This document shows positions 27,201 to 42,200 of a stretch of DNA of 64,000 nucleotides, piece by piece. This DNA comes from Taenia hydatigena. Taxonomy: Eukaryota; Platyhelminthes; Cestoda; Cyclophyllidea; Taeniidae. Below the pieces are notes generated by a model. That model was not told where the DNA came from, made no database searches, and saw nothing but the letters and a program-made list of their open reading frames with translations. The position numbers and the translations under genes are program-made. The stretch covers positions 6,017,543-6,081,542 of the forward strand of contig JADWOT020000006.1 of the NCBI GenBank assembly GCA_036345935.2, given 5' to 3'. Each line of letters begins with the position of its first letter. Position 1 is the first letter of the stretch.

Positions 27201-30200
27201 CAAAGAACTACAAAATAAGCATTGTTATGTGTCGGTAACTGATATATTAACCGCCTACATGTAAATGACTGGGATTCCAGTGATCTGAGACAATTGCAGC
27301 GTCTTGCTTTGGCCCTCAGCTCCAGCACGCTTGCGTGCATGACGATGATAAAGCTGGCACGAGCCACCTCAAATGTGAGATTTCGGCTCACCTATCTCTG
27401 GCAATGGAGAGCAAAAGGATGGAAGTTGCTGAATGATTTATGCAGCAGTATGCAAACAGCTGACTGCCAAGTGGATTAAAAACTATCCTCCGTTGGACTT
27501 CAAAAACATGAATAGGAAAATTTGGGTCGAAGAATGAGGTAGTGAGCAGCCTTAAGATGCAGGGGATGGATCTAGAGCTCGTAAAATCAGGAACAAAAAA
27601 GTCCTCTTAATTCCTCACAAATCAAGGCCCTTCATTCCTGTTTTCCTCAAATAACTGTCAAAGTTGTAGTTTTTCAAGTCCACCGTAACCCTAAAGGTGT
27701 TGATCAAAGGGTCATCGTGGAAGATTAGCCTCCACAGCTTCAGCTTTTTAAATTCATGAATACTTAAAATCAGGGTCTGATTTCAAATTTTACGAAATTC
27801 TCACTAATTCCGACGACTTTGGCACAGAAATCTGAATAATTTCTGATTCCCTTGCTATTGTTAAGGCGAGGAATCTAAGCAACAGAAATCGACGATGACT
27901 TTGACGCACAAGCATCAACGACAGGTGAAACGTAAGGTTGCTCCGGAAGATCCCAAAGACAATGGAATACACTTAGTGATTATACAGAGCGTGCAACTGT
28001 GACAGTTGACAGAGTTGTTGGTTGTTGTCGCCACTAAAGCGCTTCTTTGACTATTAACAAGCACACTTTACCCAAACAGTGTTGACTTTATAGGAAGAGT
28101 TACCAAGGCTACACTCAGGGTGGGCTTATATTCATTAACGTAATCTATAAGGTAACATAATTGTTAGATTTCGGTCAAGGCTGCACAGTAAAAGACGGAA
28201 GCGCTAAAATTCCACGCATATTAAATCAAGAGCTACTGGTAACTTACGATCCATGCAGTATTTCGAAAGGCGAAGAGGAGAATGAGGAAAGCATGGAGGG
28301 AGAACACTTACTCTGCTCGCCCTTGGGATGAGAAGAGTTTCTCCACATTCCGCGAGACACCGGGAGACACTCTGATCTTCGTTGCGGCCAAGAAGGAGGG
28401 TCATCCCTGCGAGGGCTCCGTTGAGAGACTGCTGCGCTGCTGGAATGCTTGGATCATAACAGGTACCCACAGTGATGCTGAAAACCAGTGAGGTTTCGTT
28501 TTTACTTTCCCGGTAATCGGTTCTTCTGGTGGGAGACCCAAATTCAAACCTCAAGTGTCTTAGAAAATCCGGTTTTTAACAATGATAAAACTAGCTGAAG
28601 TGTTTTGAAAGAAAAGGATTCACTGAGAGGAATGTCACGTCTTTTTGCGACCGGTTCAAGACAATCACCACCAGATTTCAAGGGTGAATCTATCTACTCA
28701 TGGTTTGAAGAAATTCAAACCACTGTAGATGGGAAACTCGCGGGAGACATCATTCACAAAGCAAAACACTGTGACTTAAATAATGTTTTGCTTAAAGGTT
28801 AATAAGGGGGTATACCATTCTCACTGGGACTGTGCTTTTCGAATCTGATTCAAGAAACTCGAATTGAAGCCACCGCTGTGCAAACACAAAAAACCACTTG
28901 ATTTCCCGGGTTGTTTTACTCCTGGCCCCTAAGTGTCGGTGTCGTCTTACACGCCTTTCGAGGTGTCAATTTCAGCAGTATAGTAGTGTAACATGCCTAT
29001 TTGAATGTACCTTCTAGGCAAAGGATGGTCAGTAAACACAACTTTCGTAACAGAGCGGATTTGATCAGCCCCGAGGAAAGGAAATGCATCCTAAACACGC
29101 TTAAATCCCTCTCACCTATCGCTATCCATTAAGACATGCTCTTGCCCAATGCGCCTCCTCGTTCCAAGGACTGAGCCTATTACTGCAAAGTGGGTATTCA
29201 TTTAAGAGAAGATGAATAGGTATGCCATACCTCCCCACCTGGATCGCTTCACCAAACCTATCAGAGTAAATATCATGAGGGAAATAAATACACTTTGTCA
29301 TTTTGGTAGAATCATATGTTAATCGCAAGCTTTTGAATAACCTTCAGCTTTCCTTTGGATTCATTCACACTATACGGCATTTAATTTTCCATAATCCTGA
29401 TGTTAATTAAATTAAAAAGAAAAGTCAACTTTGTCTCTGATTAGCTCAATACGAGTTCCGGGACCATTCGAGTTGGCATGAAACAATAATAATAATTTAA
29501 TCGGTAGGCAGTAATAAACAATAAAGCGGAATATTTGAGGAGGGAATGGTCCTTAAGCACATACAGATGAGATTTTAACCGTCACTACCTTTTACCAAAG
29601 AAAACATTCTTGTGCAGTTTTTACATATGGTAGAATTCTTGATCACCCGCTCTAAGCTTGGAATTTCAGTAAAAATTATGAGGAGATGGACGACCGTGAA
29701 ATGTAAACACAACATTAATTTGAACCCAAATCACGTAATCGCGCCAGAACGGTCAGTAATTGTCAAAACACCCGCGATAATAGTGGCAAAGGGCAAAAAC
29801 AATCAGCACCAAATTAAAACAATTCAAACAAAAAATATAAGCAAGGTGAAGCTTCTAGGCTTTCGCTAAGCATTTGAAAAAAATACTAATACTTTAAAGT
29901 AGGAACTAGAAGCAATAAGAAAACGAGAAAGACAAGAGTGAAGTGAAAGGAACGGTGGAATTCACTCTTACCATGATGGATAAGCCATCAGCAGAAAAGA
30001 CCAATTCAGCTCAAGTAACGTGAACTTTAAGAAGTTGCGTTTTACCCGATCATATCTAAAGCCTTCTTATAAAACATGCATCCGCTCTACTAGACCAGCG
30101 GGGCTAGCTTACTCAAAAAATCGTTAAATTTCAGACTACTCCTAATACTTTCTGATGCACTTAGGTGTTAAAGCAATAAAATGAAACCAACCCACACAAA

Positions 30201-33200
30201 GTTTGCCCTTCATTATATCTTAGCTCAGTGCAAGGAAACTCACAATTGTGGGAAGAATTCCTTGGTCTGGCGAGTAACATAAATCGGCTCTCCATAGGCC
30301 TCCAGAGTGCCTACCAACTCCCCGTCCACCATGAGAGTGCTGGCGCTGATATCAGCGGTCTCAGGGTCGAAGGTGACGCTGATGGAGTAATGGTGCCAGG
30401 AGAATTGGTCCATCTCTCCACTGACCACGTTTTCGCGTTGCCTGATTGGCAGTTGGGGGAAAAAGTAGGTGCGGAATATTTTGTTCATTAACGGTTGGTT
30501 GGACTGAGGATTGCCTGCAGTCATCTGAACCATGACTCGAGAGCCCTTCAGGCTGATCCACAGGGCCCTGTTGACGATAGCTGGAAGTGAAATCCAAAAA
30601 TCATTGTATTACCACCACTCTTGATAATCGGGCACAAATTATCAGCGTTCCAACAAAACAGCGCCCATGGTTGAAGGAAGGCTACAATGAGAACATCAAA
30701 TCAGCCAACCAGCACTCTATTCTGAAAGGTCTCAAGTCAGAAAGCCCAAATTGGCTCAACGAAAACACACTTTAATGCAAATAAATCAGGACGAAACTTT
30801 AACGTTCCACTGGACTGACCAAATCGAGTCAATAGTCCATCATCCGTGATTTCCTGCATGTCAATAAAGCCACACAATCATCTCCTTGAAGTTGATTGCA
30901 TGGACTGGGTTTAATGAAGGTAAGGTCGATTTGTTGCAATACATGTAACGAGTCACGAAAACAGACGCACTACATAGGCAAACGAAGCATACCACACCAC
31001 CACAGCTTGAGCGAAGATGCTTAACAAGGACCCTAGACTTGCAGGCACCCACACCATTATCCAGGTGCAATGTGTAATGTAAAGGTAGAATGAATTGGAA
31101 TGCCTTGGAACCCCCAAAATAAATTAGAGTAATTACACTGCGCCATACGAATGGCCGCCCAGTTCGTCGCCTTGTTTGGTTCGGAAACGGCTGAGAGGAA
31201 TTTAAGGCATAATCCTCTCCTTATAAATTCCAAAAGATGGGCTCCTAGTAAATGACTGGTGACTTTTTTATTGCCAGACCTTGGGTACCCTGTTAGTTAA
31301 CTTATCCCACCTCATGTCATTTGCAACAACATAAAAACTGGTTTTGATGTTTTTAAATCATAAAACAGCTGATAACTTTCGCACAGCTGCAGTAGCTTTC
31401 TTTATTATTCCAAACTAACGAAAGATATGCTCCAAAGTAGGCTAAGAAATAGGAAAGTTCCAACTAAATAGTTGTCAACGCATTGGATAGGGGTTTCGAC
31501 TGGTTGCATGACGTACCAATGACATGTTTAACCTAGTAAAAATGTCTACTATTGGAATAGATTTCGATAAGAAACAAAAATAAAGTCTCAATGGCATTTA
31601 CAACCAGTACCAGCATCTACGCTCGCGACTATCGACTGGAGTATGACTGATGGACTGTCGAAATTGCCGTAGTCATATTCGACACCGAAATCGGAAGACA
31701 TTTAGATGAGGTCTCGGAGTCAACTGTAGCTGCGTTATGCTGAGGATCCAGCGAGCCAGCATCGTAATCTACTGATGGATATACTACTTGACACCTTCCA
31801 GATACCACCTTCACCTGTGGATCCTGCTTTACAGAATATCATGGGCCTGCCTTGCGCATTAAGTCGGCGATTCCATGGGCTTACAGGGCTAAACGAAAGG
31901 ACTACAAATTGACCCAAAAAATAGGCGCTAGTGACTTCTGCGAGAGGAGGTGTTGGGGGTGCCTGCAACGCTAAAAACATTTTTATACGATTTTCTGGGA
32001 GATTGCCGCTTTTGTGACTAAATCGCTCGCGTTTGAGAAACCCCAGTCTTGCTCCTTCCCTTCTGACTGGATGATTTGCATGTCAGTGTGCCAAGTATTG
32101 TTTGCCATAATTGAACGTGAATAAGCCGAGCAAGTGACTCAGACTCAGGATCAGACACGCAATTAGGCGACCTCCATTGTCGACCCCCGGGTCATATGCG
32201 TACCTCGCACTGATTGTCTGGTTGCGAGTTCGATAGGAAACGGGGCGCCTGCCCATGCAAACCATCTCTGGTAAGAGAGAGAGACATGAAACTCCAAGTG
32301 AAAAGAGCAAGCGGTTTTGTTTTAGTAACATTAAAATATGTCTTAATGACACCAGGATTAACAAAGTGAGTGGCAACTTTGATTCTTTTGAGAACATAGT
32401 CTCAATGGCACCCGAAACGTGGGTCAACTATAGGAGGCTTATTTAGAGTAGGGAGTAGAGGGTACAATGATTGACAACTATGAGACTGAGACCTTTAAAT
32501 GTCACTCAGTACTTGTCGCTAATGCATGGCCAGGGAAATGCATAAGTCTGCATCCTGTGTGGACCGCTTTCTCTGAGGCGAATTGACTAAAAAGCCCTTA
32601 AATGCAAAAAGGCAAGCCTACAAGGCTCATTTGGCACATGAAGGCGAAAACACACGCACACACACAGAGACAAAGAGAGAAAAGGAGGAGGAGGAGGGCA
32701 AGTGATGATGCGTAGGCAGCGAATGCTGGCTTCACGACGCCATGAGAACCAAATGAACTGCCTGCACACCAGCACACACGCACACTGCTGCAGTCTCACG
32801 TCAGAATCTTGCATTAGAGGACGCAACCACAAACCAATGAGTGGAGTCGGGCTCTGATGAAACAGTTTTCTGGAGAGAATTCCTCACACACTAGCCTCAT
32901 AACACCTAAATGAAAACTACTTTTAACCATTTTTTGCGGTACTCAGCGTAAAAGCTAATTTAGCCGCCTTTCTCAAGTACCGTTCTCAGCACAAGATTTA
33001 GTTGCACCTCGTAATGGGTGACCGTGACAAGCCGCTGCTGCTGTTGCTGCTGCTGCTTCTAATCCAATGAGGAGGCGATGTCAGTGGTAATTACTTTTTA
33101 ATAGCAAGTAAGACCCGGTGGCACGAGTTGGTCTCTTTTTGCTTAACTGAGAGCGGAAGCTCTCCATTCCGATAGCGTTGGTTTTAGGAGGCCCTGGTAA

Positions 33201-36200
33201 CGCCCTCTTCCGATAAAGACTACTTTTTCAACAAAGTTTCGCCCATCCTGAACCAACAGTTCAATCTGAAAGAAGTGAGAGAAAGAAGGAATGCCTAGGA
33301 CAAACAAGCAATTGTGAAGGGAGAGGGAACCCGCATCGAAGGGGTGGAATAAGTATGCATTTCAGAAAAAAAACGTTCGCATTGCAGACATGGACTTGAC
33401 TTCTTGGACTAAAAAAGATCATCAATATCTGTCAAGATTTCCGGTACCTGTGTCTGCCACAGTTGGCAGATTAGTAAGCCCAGTTCTCGTATATTTGGAA
33501 ATAGAAAAAGGCCAGGAAATATTTCCACTGGTCTGCAGCGAAAGCGGTGAAGATTGGAAAACGAGCACATTACACTAACCCCAACCTCCTATTAGCCATT
33601 CTCTAGGGCATAATCCTTTCACACAGTGGATGCAAACAGTCATTGGTAACGATGAATACGAAAACATTAACGCGCCTTCGAGGTCCTTATGACTTTGTAG
33701 CGTCAATAACACGGTGACATTTGAACAAGAGGCTGAAAAAGGTCAGTATCCCAAACCGAAATCGGTTGAATAACATAACATTTTAAAAGGGAAGCAAATG
33801 GATTTCAAGATCGAAGACCCTCGTGCTGTGGTTTAACAAATCTAAAATTCTTAAAGAGTTCTCTGGATCAAAGCCAAAAATTAAAATACCATGTTTAATT
33901 AACGGTAAGTGCATGAAAGAGTGCAACCTTTATGATTTACTTGGTTCTACCGTAGAGATGTTCATCCAAATTTGGGCACTTAATGTAAAGGACGAAATGA
34001 CTCAGTTAATGCCAAAGATCAACACACTACATGCGTTTGATGGGTGGATATTGATTGACCTTTCTTGAGAATTTAAGAAGAACCGATTCTCACCCGTATC
34101 CTCCTGGCTGCAGAGAATGGTCTCGTGATCGTCATCCTGTTTGGGCTCACGTTGGAGCCAGAAGGAGAGTGTGAAGTCACGCTCAAAAAGAGTGCTTGGC
34201 AACACCTTCTCTTGTCCACTGCTGGCAGCCGAAGCAGCATCCAAGAGTCGTGAAGTGTCCAGACGCCACCCGGAGTGCGCGACGGCAGAGAAGAGGAGGC
34301 CGAGGGAGAGAGGCACCACCTCTGGCAGTGCGCCCACTGCTGGCGCGATGTGTTGGATCAGGATATCCTTCTGCGGATCTGGAAGGAGGTCAACCAGCGT
34401 CGCCGTATCGATCGCTGTAGTAAGGAATGATTAGGATATAAAAAGGAGTGGACTGTCAACATATCGGTGTGACAGACGATTGAATCCTGATTTAGCAAAT
34501 CGGTGGATTTGGCTGATAAGTGGTTATAAAGTAGGCCACGATACTACTTAGATTGGGGATAAATGATGGAAGAAATCATGGAGCGGGTGCAGCTCAAAGC
34601 TAAAGTTAAGAGGAAGGAATATGTGTTCTGGCACGGTGATGCCACTCTCCCAAATTCAAAGTGTGGGGAAATTGAGAAAATGAAATAAGTAAAAATGAAC
34701 ACTGATCTTGACAGATTAATGCTTTAAATTAAGCCATTTCCTTTTTCAGTGTGCAATCGGTGCCTTTGAATTAGCTCACGTGGTCGCCACTTTAAGAACA
34801 GGCAGATCAAATCGCCTTCGTAAAAATAAGAGATTGGAAACTTTTCCTTAATTTCAATTGAAGTTAGGATATGGCATTACGAATCCAACTGACTTCAAAT
34901 ACTTGATTTTGCTGCCGAAATCTTCCATTTTGTGTCAGTCGTCAAGAGCTACTTCAGACAAACGATGATGGATGGTTACAATTTACCGGGTTATGACGCA
35001 TTCCACAAAACTGACGCATAAATTTAAAAGTCTCAAACTTTGTGTTTCCACTAATCGGAGTCAGGTTAAATGCTTGCATTGGATCGAGGGGCAGACATCC
35101 CGAAAGGGCATTGTGGAAGCTACCTTCAATTTGGCATTCTTTGGATTTCCAAATAAGTCGGCGTTTGATGAACAAGAATTTAGCGGCTGGCATTACAAGC
35201 TACCTCAGTTGCAGTTGCCTTGAGTACTCCAAGTGGAATTACAAATAGCAGAGAACGTGGAAACCTGATACCGAAATTCGCAGTAAAGCACAGGCCTCAG
35301 GCGTATTTCAGCCAAGGTGTCATCGCACTTGTGTAGAGGAGGTAGAATTTTCTTTGCAGTAGAATTAACGGCAAAAAGTCAGGCTTTTTCATTCAGCGAA
35401 TTTAAGCTCAGACAGGCCTTCATTTAAACTGTGCTAAATAGTAAGTGATCAAAAAGTTTGCTCCACTGACACGCTCTGACTTGTTGAGACCTCGGAAATG
35501 CATGAGAATGTTTTTAAGTGCAATAAACCAGGCAGGAGTCAGTCTTTCCATAGGCTAGATTCATCTCCATTGTTTCGAGCTATTATTAGTATCGACTTGA
35601 CCTGATGGACAGCGGTTCAAGCCTGCCTGCCTTACGAATCGGGATTAAATCTGTTTAAAATTTAAACTAGAAGTAGGACTTTAGCTTCTCATATGATGGA
35701 TAGCATTCGAGGAAGCTGTAGCAATTAAGAGCAGAACGTATTGTCTAGAGCCAGATCATTTACAGCCAAATGATGCATCACTTGAAGATGGATTCACCAG
35801 ATTCAAGAAGGCCCTCCATTCGCAATCATGATGAATGATTATATAATTACGAGGTTAAGGTGGTAGAAAAAATTTCAGTCCTACTTAAAGTCGTCAGTGG
35901 TGACCCAATTTGTTTACACCTACATCATTTGGGAGAAAAAAAAAACACAGTAAAGACTGAGCAAATGGTTGCCACACGCAGTAGCAAATGACAGACAATA
36001 AGCCTCGACAACTGTCAATATACTATTCCTCAATCGCTTCTTTTGTGCCATAAAATCGCACTGAGTATGGCAGATTGTTGATTGACTCTTTGACTTGTAA
36101 TGAGAAATGGCAATGTTCATTAGGCCCACAAAAATGTGCTTCCTATGTGTACGTGTTTTGTGAAGATCAAGAAGCAATTATCAGAAGGGGCTACCCGTTC

Positions 36201-39200
36201 TTATAAATTTCATCTCCTCTCAAAACGTATTTAGGAGAAAAATTCAGGCCACACCTTTGGACCGAAGTGAGCGGTGCCTCCTCATCCTTACTACCCTCCT
36301 GTTGATATTTCTCCAAGTGATGGTTAGAATCTTTCGTTAGCATTAGGCAATTTATTTGGGGAGAAATGTAATAAAGAAGTGGAGGCTAGAATGATTGCCT
36401 TGCAGACAAGAGAGTGTGTAAAGTTGAATTTTGCAGACTCGTCCCTCCTCGAAGAAGGACCACATGCTGTGGAGGTGACTGATTAAACAAAGAAGGAACT
36501 TCAAAAGTTGAATATTTAAGGAAAGCGTTGCGTTCCGTGTTTATCTTACCCATCTGTATTAAAGAATGCACGGCTGTTCACGACAATCTCTCCACAATCA
36601 ACCAACAAATAATATGCTTTTAGCTTCTAGCATTCGTGTCGCAATGTCAAACGTCCACTTTCTGCTCGAACTGAGAATGTTATAAGAATAGAAGCACCTA
36701 CTTAATTTTATGGGCCACTTTGCAGCGCCGAAGCCAAACTGTATGTAGTGGTTCCACGTCTTCATTTGATTAGCGCAATTACTAGAATCTCACCAAAACG
36801 GATAGGCACCTGTGATTGAGCTCTCTCCTACTTGCACCACCAAAATGCGCATTTTGCATTCGCCACACACACACACACCAAAGCCGACTTGGTCCTACCC
36901 TGTACCTGATGATGGCACGGAGGCGGCGCATGCGCTGTGCGCGGCGTTCGGTCGCGGCGCAATTACGCACTTGTCGCCGTGGCTCTGCTCGAGAGGTGCG
37001 CACCTTGACCCTTTTCTCGATCACCACCGCGTCACTCTTCCATCTTCACATTTATTGTGTCCTCCACTTGTGGAAAGTATTGTATGGCCAGCATGGCAAT
37101 AGAAGAGCGATTCGAATGGACTAGGTGTAAGGGCTGGTAATCCATTTCCATTTCTTGCACTAAAGTGTCCCATTCGTTCTTTAAAACAGTAGTCAATTTC
37201 AAGGCTTCTTCGATGGTTCGGAGGTATAAAAAGATATCGATTCAAATTTTTGGTCACCCTTGGTAGTTGTGAGCAACCTTCCATTACCGATTTCCCGAGT
37301 CAGAGTAGTCTTTAACCAAATTCTCATAAAGCACAAACTGCATACGACATAGAGCTGAGAATAGCGTCCTATAATAGAGGTTCCTAGACTGAGTGTAATT
37401 TGGCCGCAAGGCACGGTAAATAAGGCAAAAAACCACTCGGAAAAAGGGCCGAAAAGCATCAGGAGACGACATGAATGGCTGAGTCCCAGAGAGGAGAGTC
37501 AATGCACCTCACTTACTGTAGTGTTTACTAGCATACTCGAGAGATTACCTACCCTGTACTGAAGAGAAGCAGGACCTCAAGGGATGCAGTCCTGACCATA
37601 TGCACCGTTTGGACTTTATGAGAAATCGAGTGAAAATCTTATCAAGTAATACGAAAAATAAGGGTGATTTTTCACTTATTTCCATATTGAGACATCCTCC
37701 ACTAAACTTGATGCAAGAACAGGCGTCCCAGAGCATGGGACATACCAAAGACCTCTGAGACATTCCGATAATACCAGAAATCCCCTGCTTTGCATATAAA
37801 TGAGCCAGCCTGTAGTAAGAGACGGAGCCGCTTCAGACACTTATCTTTGGTGAGCTTAAGTCACACATTCATTTCACTGAGTCAGTTTTAGTTCTCGTTT
37901 CTAATTTAAGCAAATTACATTTGCTGTGTAGTTTAAGAATGAGGAACGAAGACAGTGGCGCAAAACAACGAATAAGGTAGGACCAGTTCATCAATGAAGA
38001 CCTCACAGGCTACATTCACTGACACACTAACCAACTCTTTGAGACTATGAACTGCCAAACCACCGACTTTTAGCCACTGCCAAAATTTTAATTAAGGAGA
38101 ATGCGACTGGAGAAATGGAGAAGCGAATATACTTACCGCAGAGCTTGCGCTGCTCATAAAGACTGCGAGGATCATGCCGACAGAATGAGGGTGAGGCTGT
38201 GGTGAGGGTTTCCCCAGGCAGGCCATGACGGAGGCTCACTTGGGTGAAGATGCGCGAGTCACCCTCGTCACAGGTCATTCCACACATGTCGAGGTGGTAG
38301 GTGAGGGGCCAAAGCAGACGCTTCGGCTGCTGTTCACTCAATGAATAGTACAGTGATGCTGGTAGCCCTACAACAGTGTCATTCCGCAAGAAGTTTCAAC
38401 CACCTTTAGTCTTATTAGAATTTTTTGCAATTAATATATTTTAGGGACCACTTTTCTTATTAATGAAGACCCGTGAGATTCCGACATCGACTCTGAGATC
38501 GAGTGGAGCAACATGCCACATAAAGCTACTCCCCTCAAGTGATAGCTTATAGCCTTGTTTTTGATGGTGCAGAAAAAAAACTTCCTCGAGCGAACCTAAA
38601 CCACCTCAATCACTGCTCAAGGCCAATGTGATCCGCAGTTAATGCTCTGAATTAGTCAGAAGGTGTCCCTCATAAGCAGACATCCAATTTTATACCTAGA
38701 ATTTGCATTTGCTAGCTACTGTAGGAAAAACTTTTGGTTCTCTTCGTTAAAAAGAGGCTACATCAGTGTTTTACTTTGGATATTTTGAGACCCCATGCCA
38801 AAGCACTCGTAATTTTCCGCAACACTGACTTTTAAAAGATCCCATCGGTTGACACACTTCAAATGCGTCATCACACATTCTCAAACAGAAGAGATGACTA
38901 CCAATGGAGGTTTATTTGTCCTAGGGAGGGGCTTCTCTGGGGGCGTAGAGCAGACCCCTGGTGAAATGACTAAATACAACTTGCTGTGGTGGTGGTGTAT
39001 CAATTGTAAGCCATGTATTAACTTGCATCCACCTCCCTTCTCCCCTTAAAAAGAGTAACATCTGGTAAATCTTTATAAAGAACTAAATATTTAGTTGTTT
39101 TGAATATGGATGCAGAAAATTCACGAATCGAGAGGGCTCTCCGGTTACCTTAGCACAATTACCTTATAAAACCTACTTCCCGACCTTTACATGAAAAATC

Positions 39201-42200
39201 ATGTTTAGTTCATAGGGTCAAGTACAGAAAATGTCCAGTTGCTGCTGGCAGTAAACACGAAATTGAGCGACCTATTTTTCTTCAAAAAGTTGGGGTGAAG
39301 TTAGATTCGAGATGACTGGTTAAGAAGGTTTAATCCAGCTCAACTTGCAGAATTTGTTTTACTTAACATACTTTTGATATTTTCCTCACCACTGGCGCAA
39401 TTTTGAGTGCTTACAACACACTCCTAATTAAATCTCGTTCATTTCTACTTTCAAGACAAGCTCTCGTGCATAATTTAGGCGGTTTTTTCTAATGCCCTAG
39501 ACGCATTAATGGAGTCGGGCTTGAAAGCAACTTTTTGGCTACCCAGAGCATTGAAAGTAAGCGGTTGTAGACTGCAGGACTCACCACTCCATTGGGGTTC
39601 GCAATTGCTCTGGATGACTTTAATGTTGACAAGAGCGGTAGCGGATTCAACTCCTGCACTGCCACAGTCATTGTACTGCACGAGGAAGCGGTAGTTCCTC
39701 GGAGAGGTATTGGTGAGCACTTGACGAGATCGGATGACACCTAATAAAAGCAGACCGCTTGATTATGCAGGCATAATAAATGCTGCCTGGGGGCACAAAA
39801 GTAAGCGAGAGTTCTGATTTATTCAACTCATTGTGTTCGTCCACCTTTTATTACTTGAGTTACTTTCGTTACACGCAATGCCCTAACCTCAAATTAATCA
39901 CAAAAAAGCCAAAGTGAATGTTGGAGCATCCACTTTTATGGCTGTGTTTGCTCTAAAAGCTACTAATTGCTATTTAAAAATTTGCAACATTCCATGCTGA
40001 CATTGCAACACAATGTTTGACCCGCATCTTTGGTAAAGGAGCCGCTCAGATGCTCCGCCGTTGTGCTCTTGCCAACATGACATGTCAGTTGCGTCAAGGC
40101 CTACTGTATGCAGACGGTAAGTCTTCCTTCGTCTCCAGGGCGATCGCGAAAAGACAGGTGTCTTAGCTTATCAATTGTGCTTCGATGCGCCTTGTTTTCT
40201 TATAAAAAGCCAGATTAATGCTTAACATTCTTTCTTAAGCAGTTTTCGTTGCACGGATTTTTTCGGGAATAGATAAACGTACACATTTTTCGTGTTACCT
40301 TTTTAAACGCTTTGGCGCGGTTAGTTCACATAGTTAATACTAGAGAGAAACTTCCCGTAGTTAAGACGTCAAAGCTTGCCGTTAATTTATAGCGGGGGAT
40401 TTGTCTTTTCCGCAATCTAATTTACAAGCAGTGACTAGTCACCTCATTCCGTGCTGAAATCAGCTACCCAGTAATATTTTATGAGACGGTGAAAATCAAC
40501 TGTAGTGGCTTAAGGTGGATGGGTACTGTGTACCAAGGGAGTGGTCAAACAGTGTGTCGAGTTGAGAAATTTCCATTGGCCTGCCTGGGTAGAAGATTCA
40601 AATTGAACGTGTGTGTGTGATTAACTGGTGCCTCCGGTCCGCGCTGAGTGTGCAGTGAAACATGACACGGTGCCAATAGGAACAGGGCAGTGAGCGCTCT
40701 AGCGGATCACTGCTGTCACGTGCGGGTGCATTTGGCTCATCGCGCCAACTCACATTGACTGATGACGCAGAGCCTGAGTGGAGAAGATACACCGTAAAGT
40801 GTGATCCTCGGCAAAGTGTGGATGCGTGCATGTGTGTGTATGCTCGGCGTGCATGCCCCTTTTGCTTGCCAACGACTTCTCCGCTTTTCTCAGCTTGGAA
40901 GCTGTCGGGTATTGTCACTTAAGAGACACAGAGTCTCACTGTACTCTCTGAAATTCCTTGCACATACGGATTCCATTGAATTGCTGCTTGAAGAATTTCA
41001 TTTGTATTCCCATTTCTAATGCCAAACATAAGCAACACTCATGGCTTGAAGCAATTTTTTGCTTAAAACAATTCCACTAAAAGTTTTTTTTTTCCAATAA
41101 AAACTTGGCGAGTTCTTACCCGCTGAAAGGGAGCGAAATGCGAATGTTTAGCTTGGTAAGAAGTGCTGAAGCTCTCGTTTGCATTCCACCCGCCATAATT
41201 ATGCACAACCTGACAAGAGCCACGCACTACTGAAGGAGAGTGCGCTAATGACATGGGAAAGGCATGACACGATTCTCCACCAGGTTTATAGTTGAGTACA
41301 CAATTTTAGTGCCCACTTACGAAGCCTTATTTGTTATTAAGAACAGAGATTTTGCGCTCTCCAGTCCTCGCTTCATTGTAGTGCTATCGCGATGCTAAGG
41401 GTGACAATGACATGACAGGTGCCTCAACAACCTGACTTTTTAATCAATCGGCTTAATCCCTAGGATCCAAATGTGTTCATTTATACTACAATGCAATAAA
41501 ATGAACCGTAATAGTTCTTCTAATCTAAATTTGCTCATGCATGAATTCAAACGTGAAAGCAATTCCATTTAATAGGAATCCATGATTCGATTAACCGAAC
41601 CTTTAAAAACGGGCAATAAAGCGATTTGTAAATAGAAATTTAGAATGTGTAGGACTAGAAATTGTTGCTTTTGGCCAAACGGGACATTATTAAATTCCTA
41701 AGTCCCGACTGACCCTGATCAGCAGACACAGGTCAAGAGGGGTCTTCTTTGCAGATCATAAATGTATCAGGAAAGATGGGGGTCTAATGCCAGTTCCACT
41801 TTTTCAACCACAAAAAAACCGAAATTCCACCAAAACGAAGGTGTCAGTATTCGTTTGGTAGGAGAACTAACTATTCAGAAGTGTTATGGACGACAAAAGG
41901 AACCTTCTACCAGTTAACTACAGAACCGTTGTATGCAACGACGGAGACCGCTATCATTGTGAGGTGGATCTAGTCCCGTCCGCTGAGTCCAATGAGACAA
42001 TATTCAACCAATAATTTCGAAATGTCATTTAGGCAAAAGTTAACGCATGGGTGAAAGTGGGATGGTTATTTTCCTCTGCGAGATAATCCACCAGTATTGC
42101 AATGATATGTCTATGTGCGCCAGTTTGAAATCGTCAGTAAAAACCACTACTTCCACAGTAGTAATTTCATATCAATTTCTTTCATAAGTAAAAATACACA

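Noticed and set aside
36782..37124. Arg-rich frames on both strands
   Set aside because: They arise from the CpG-dense patch. Frames are open on both strands, as expected from composition, and splice phase with calsyntenin exons 5 and 6 is already satisfied without them.
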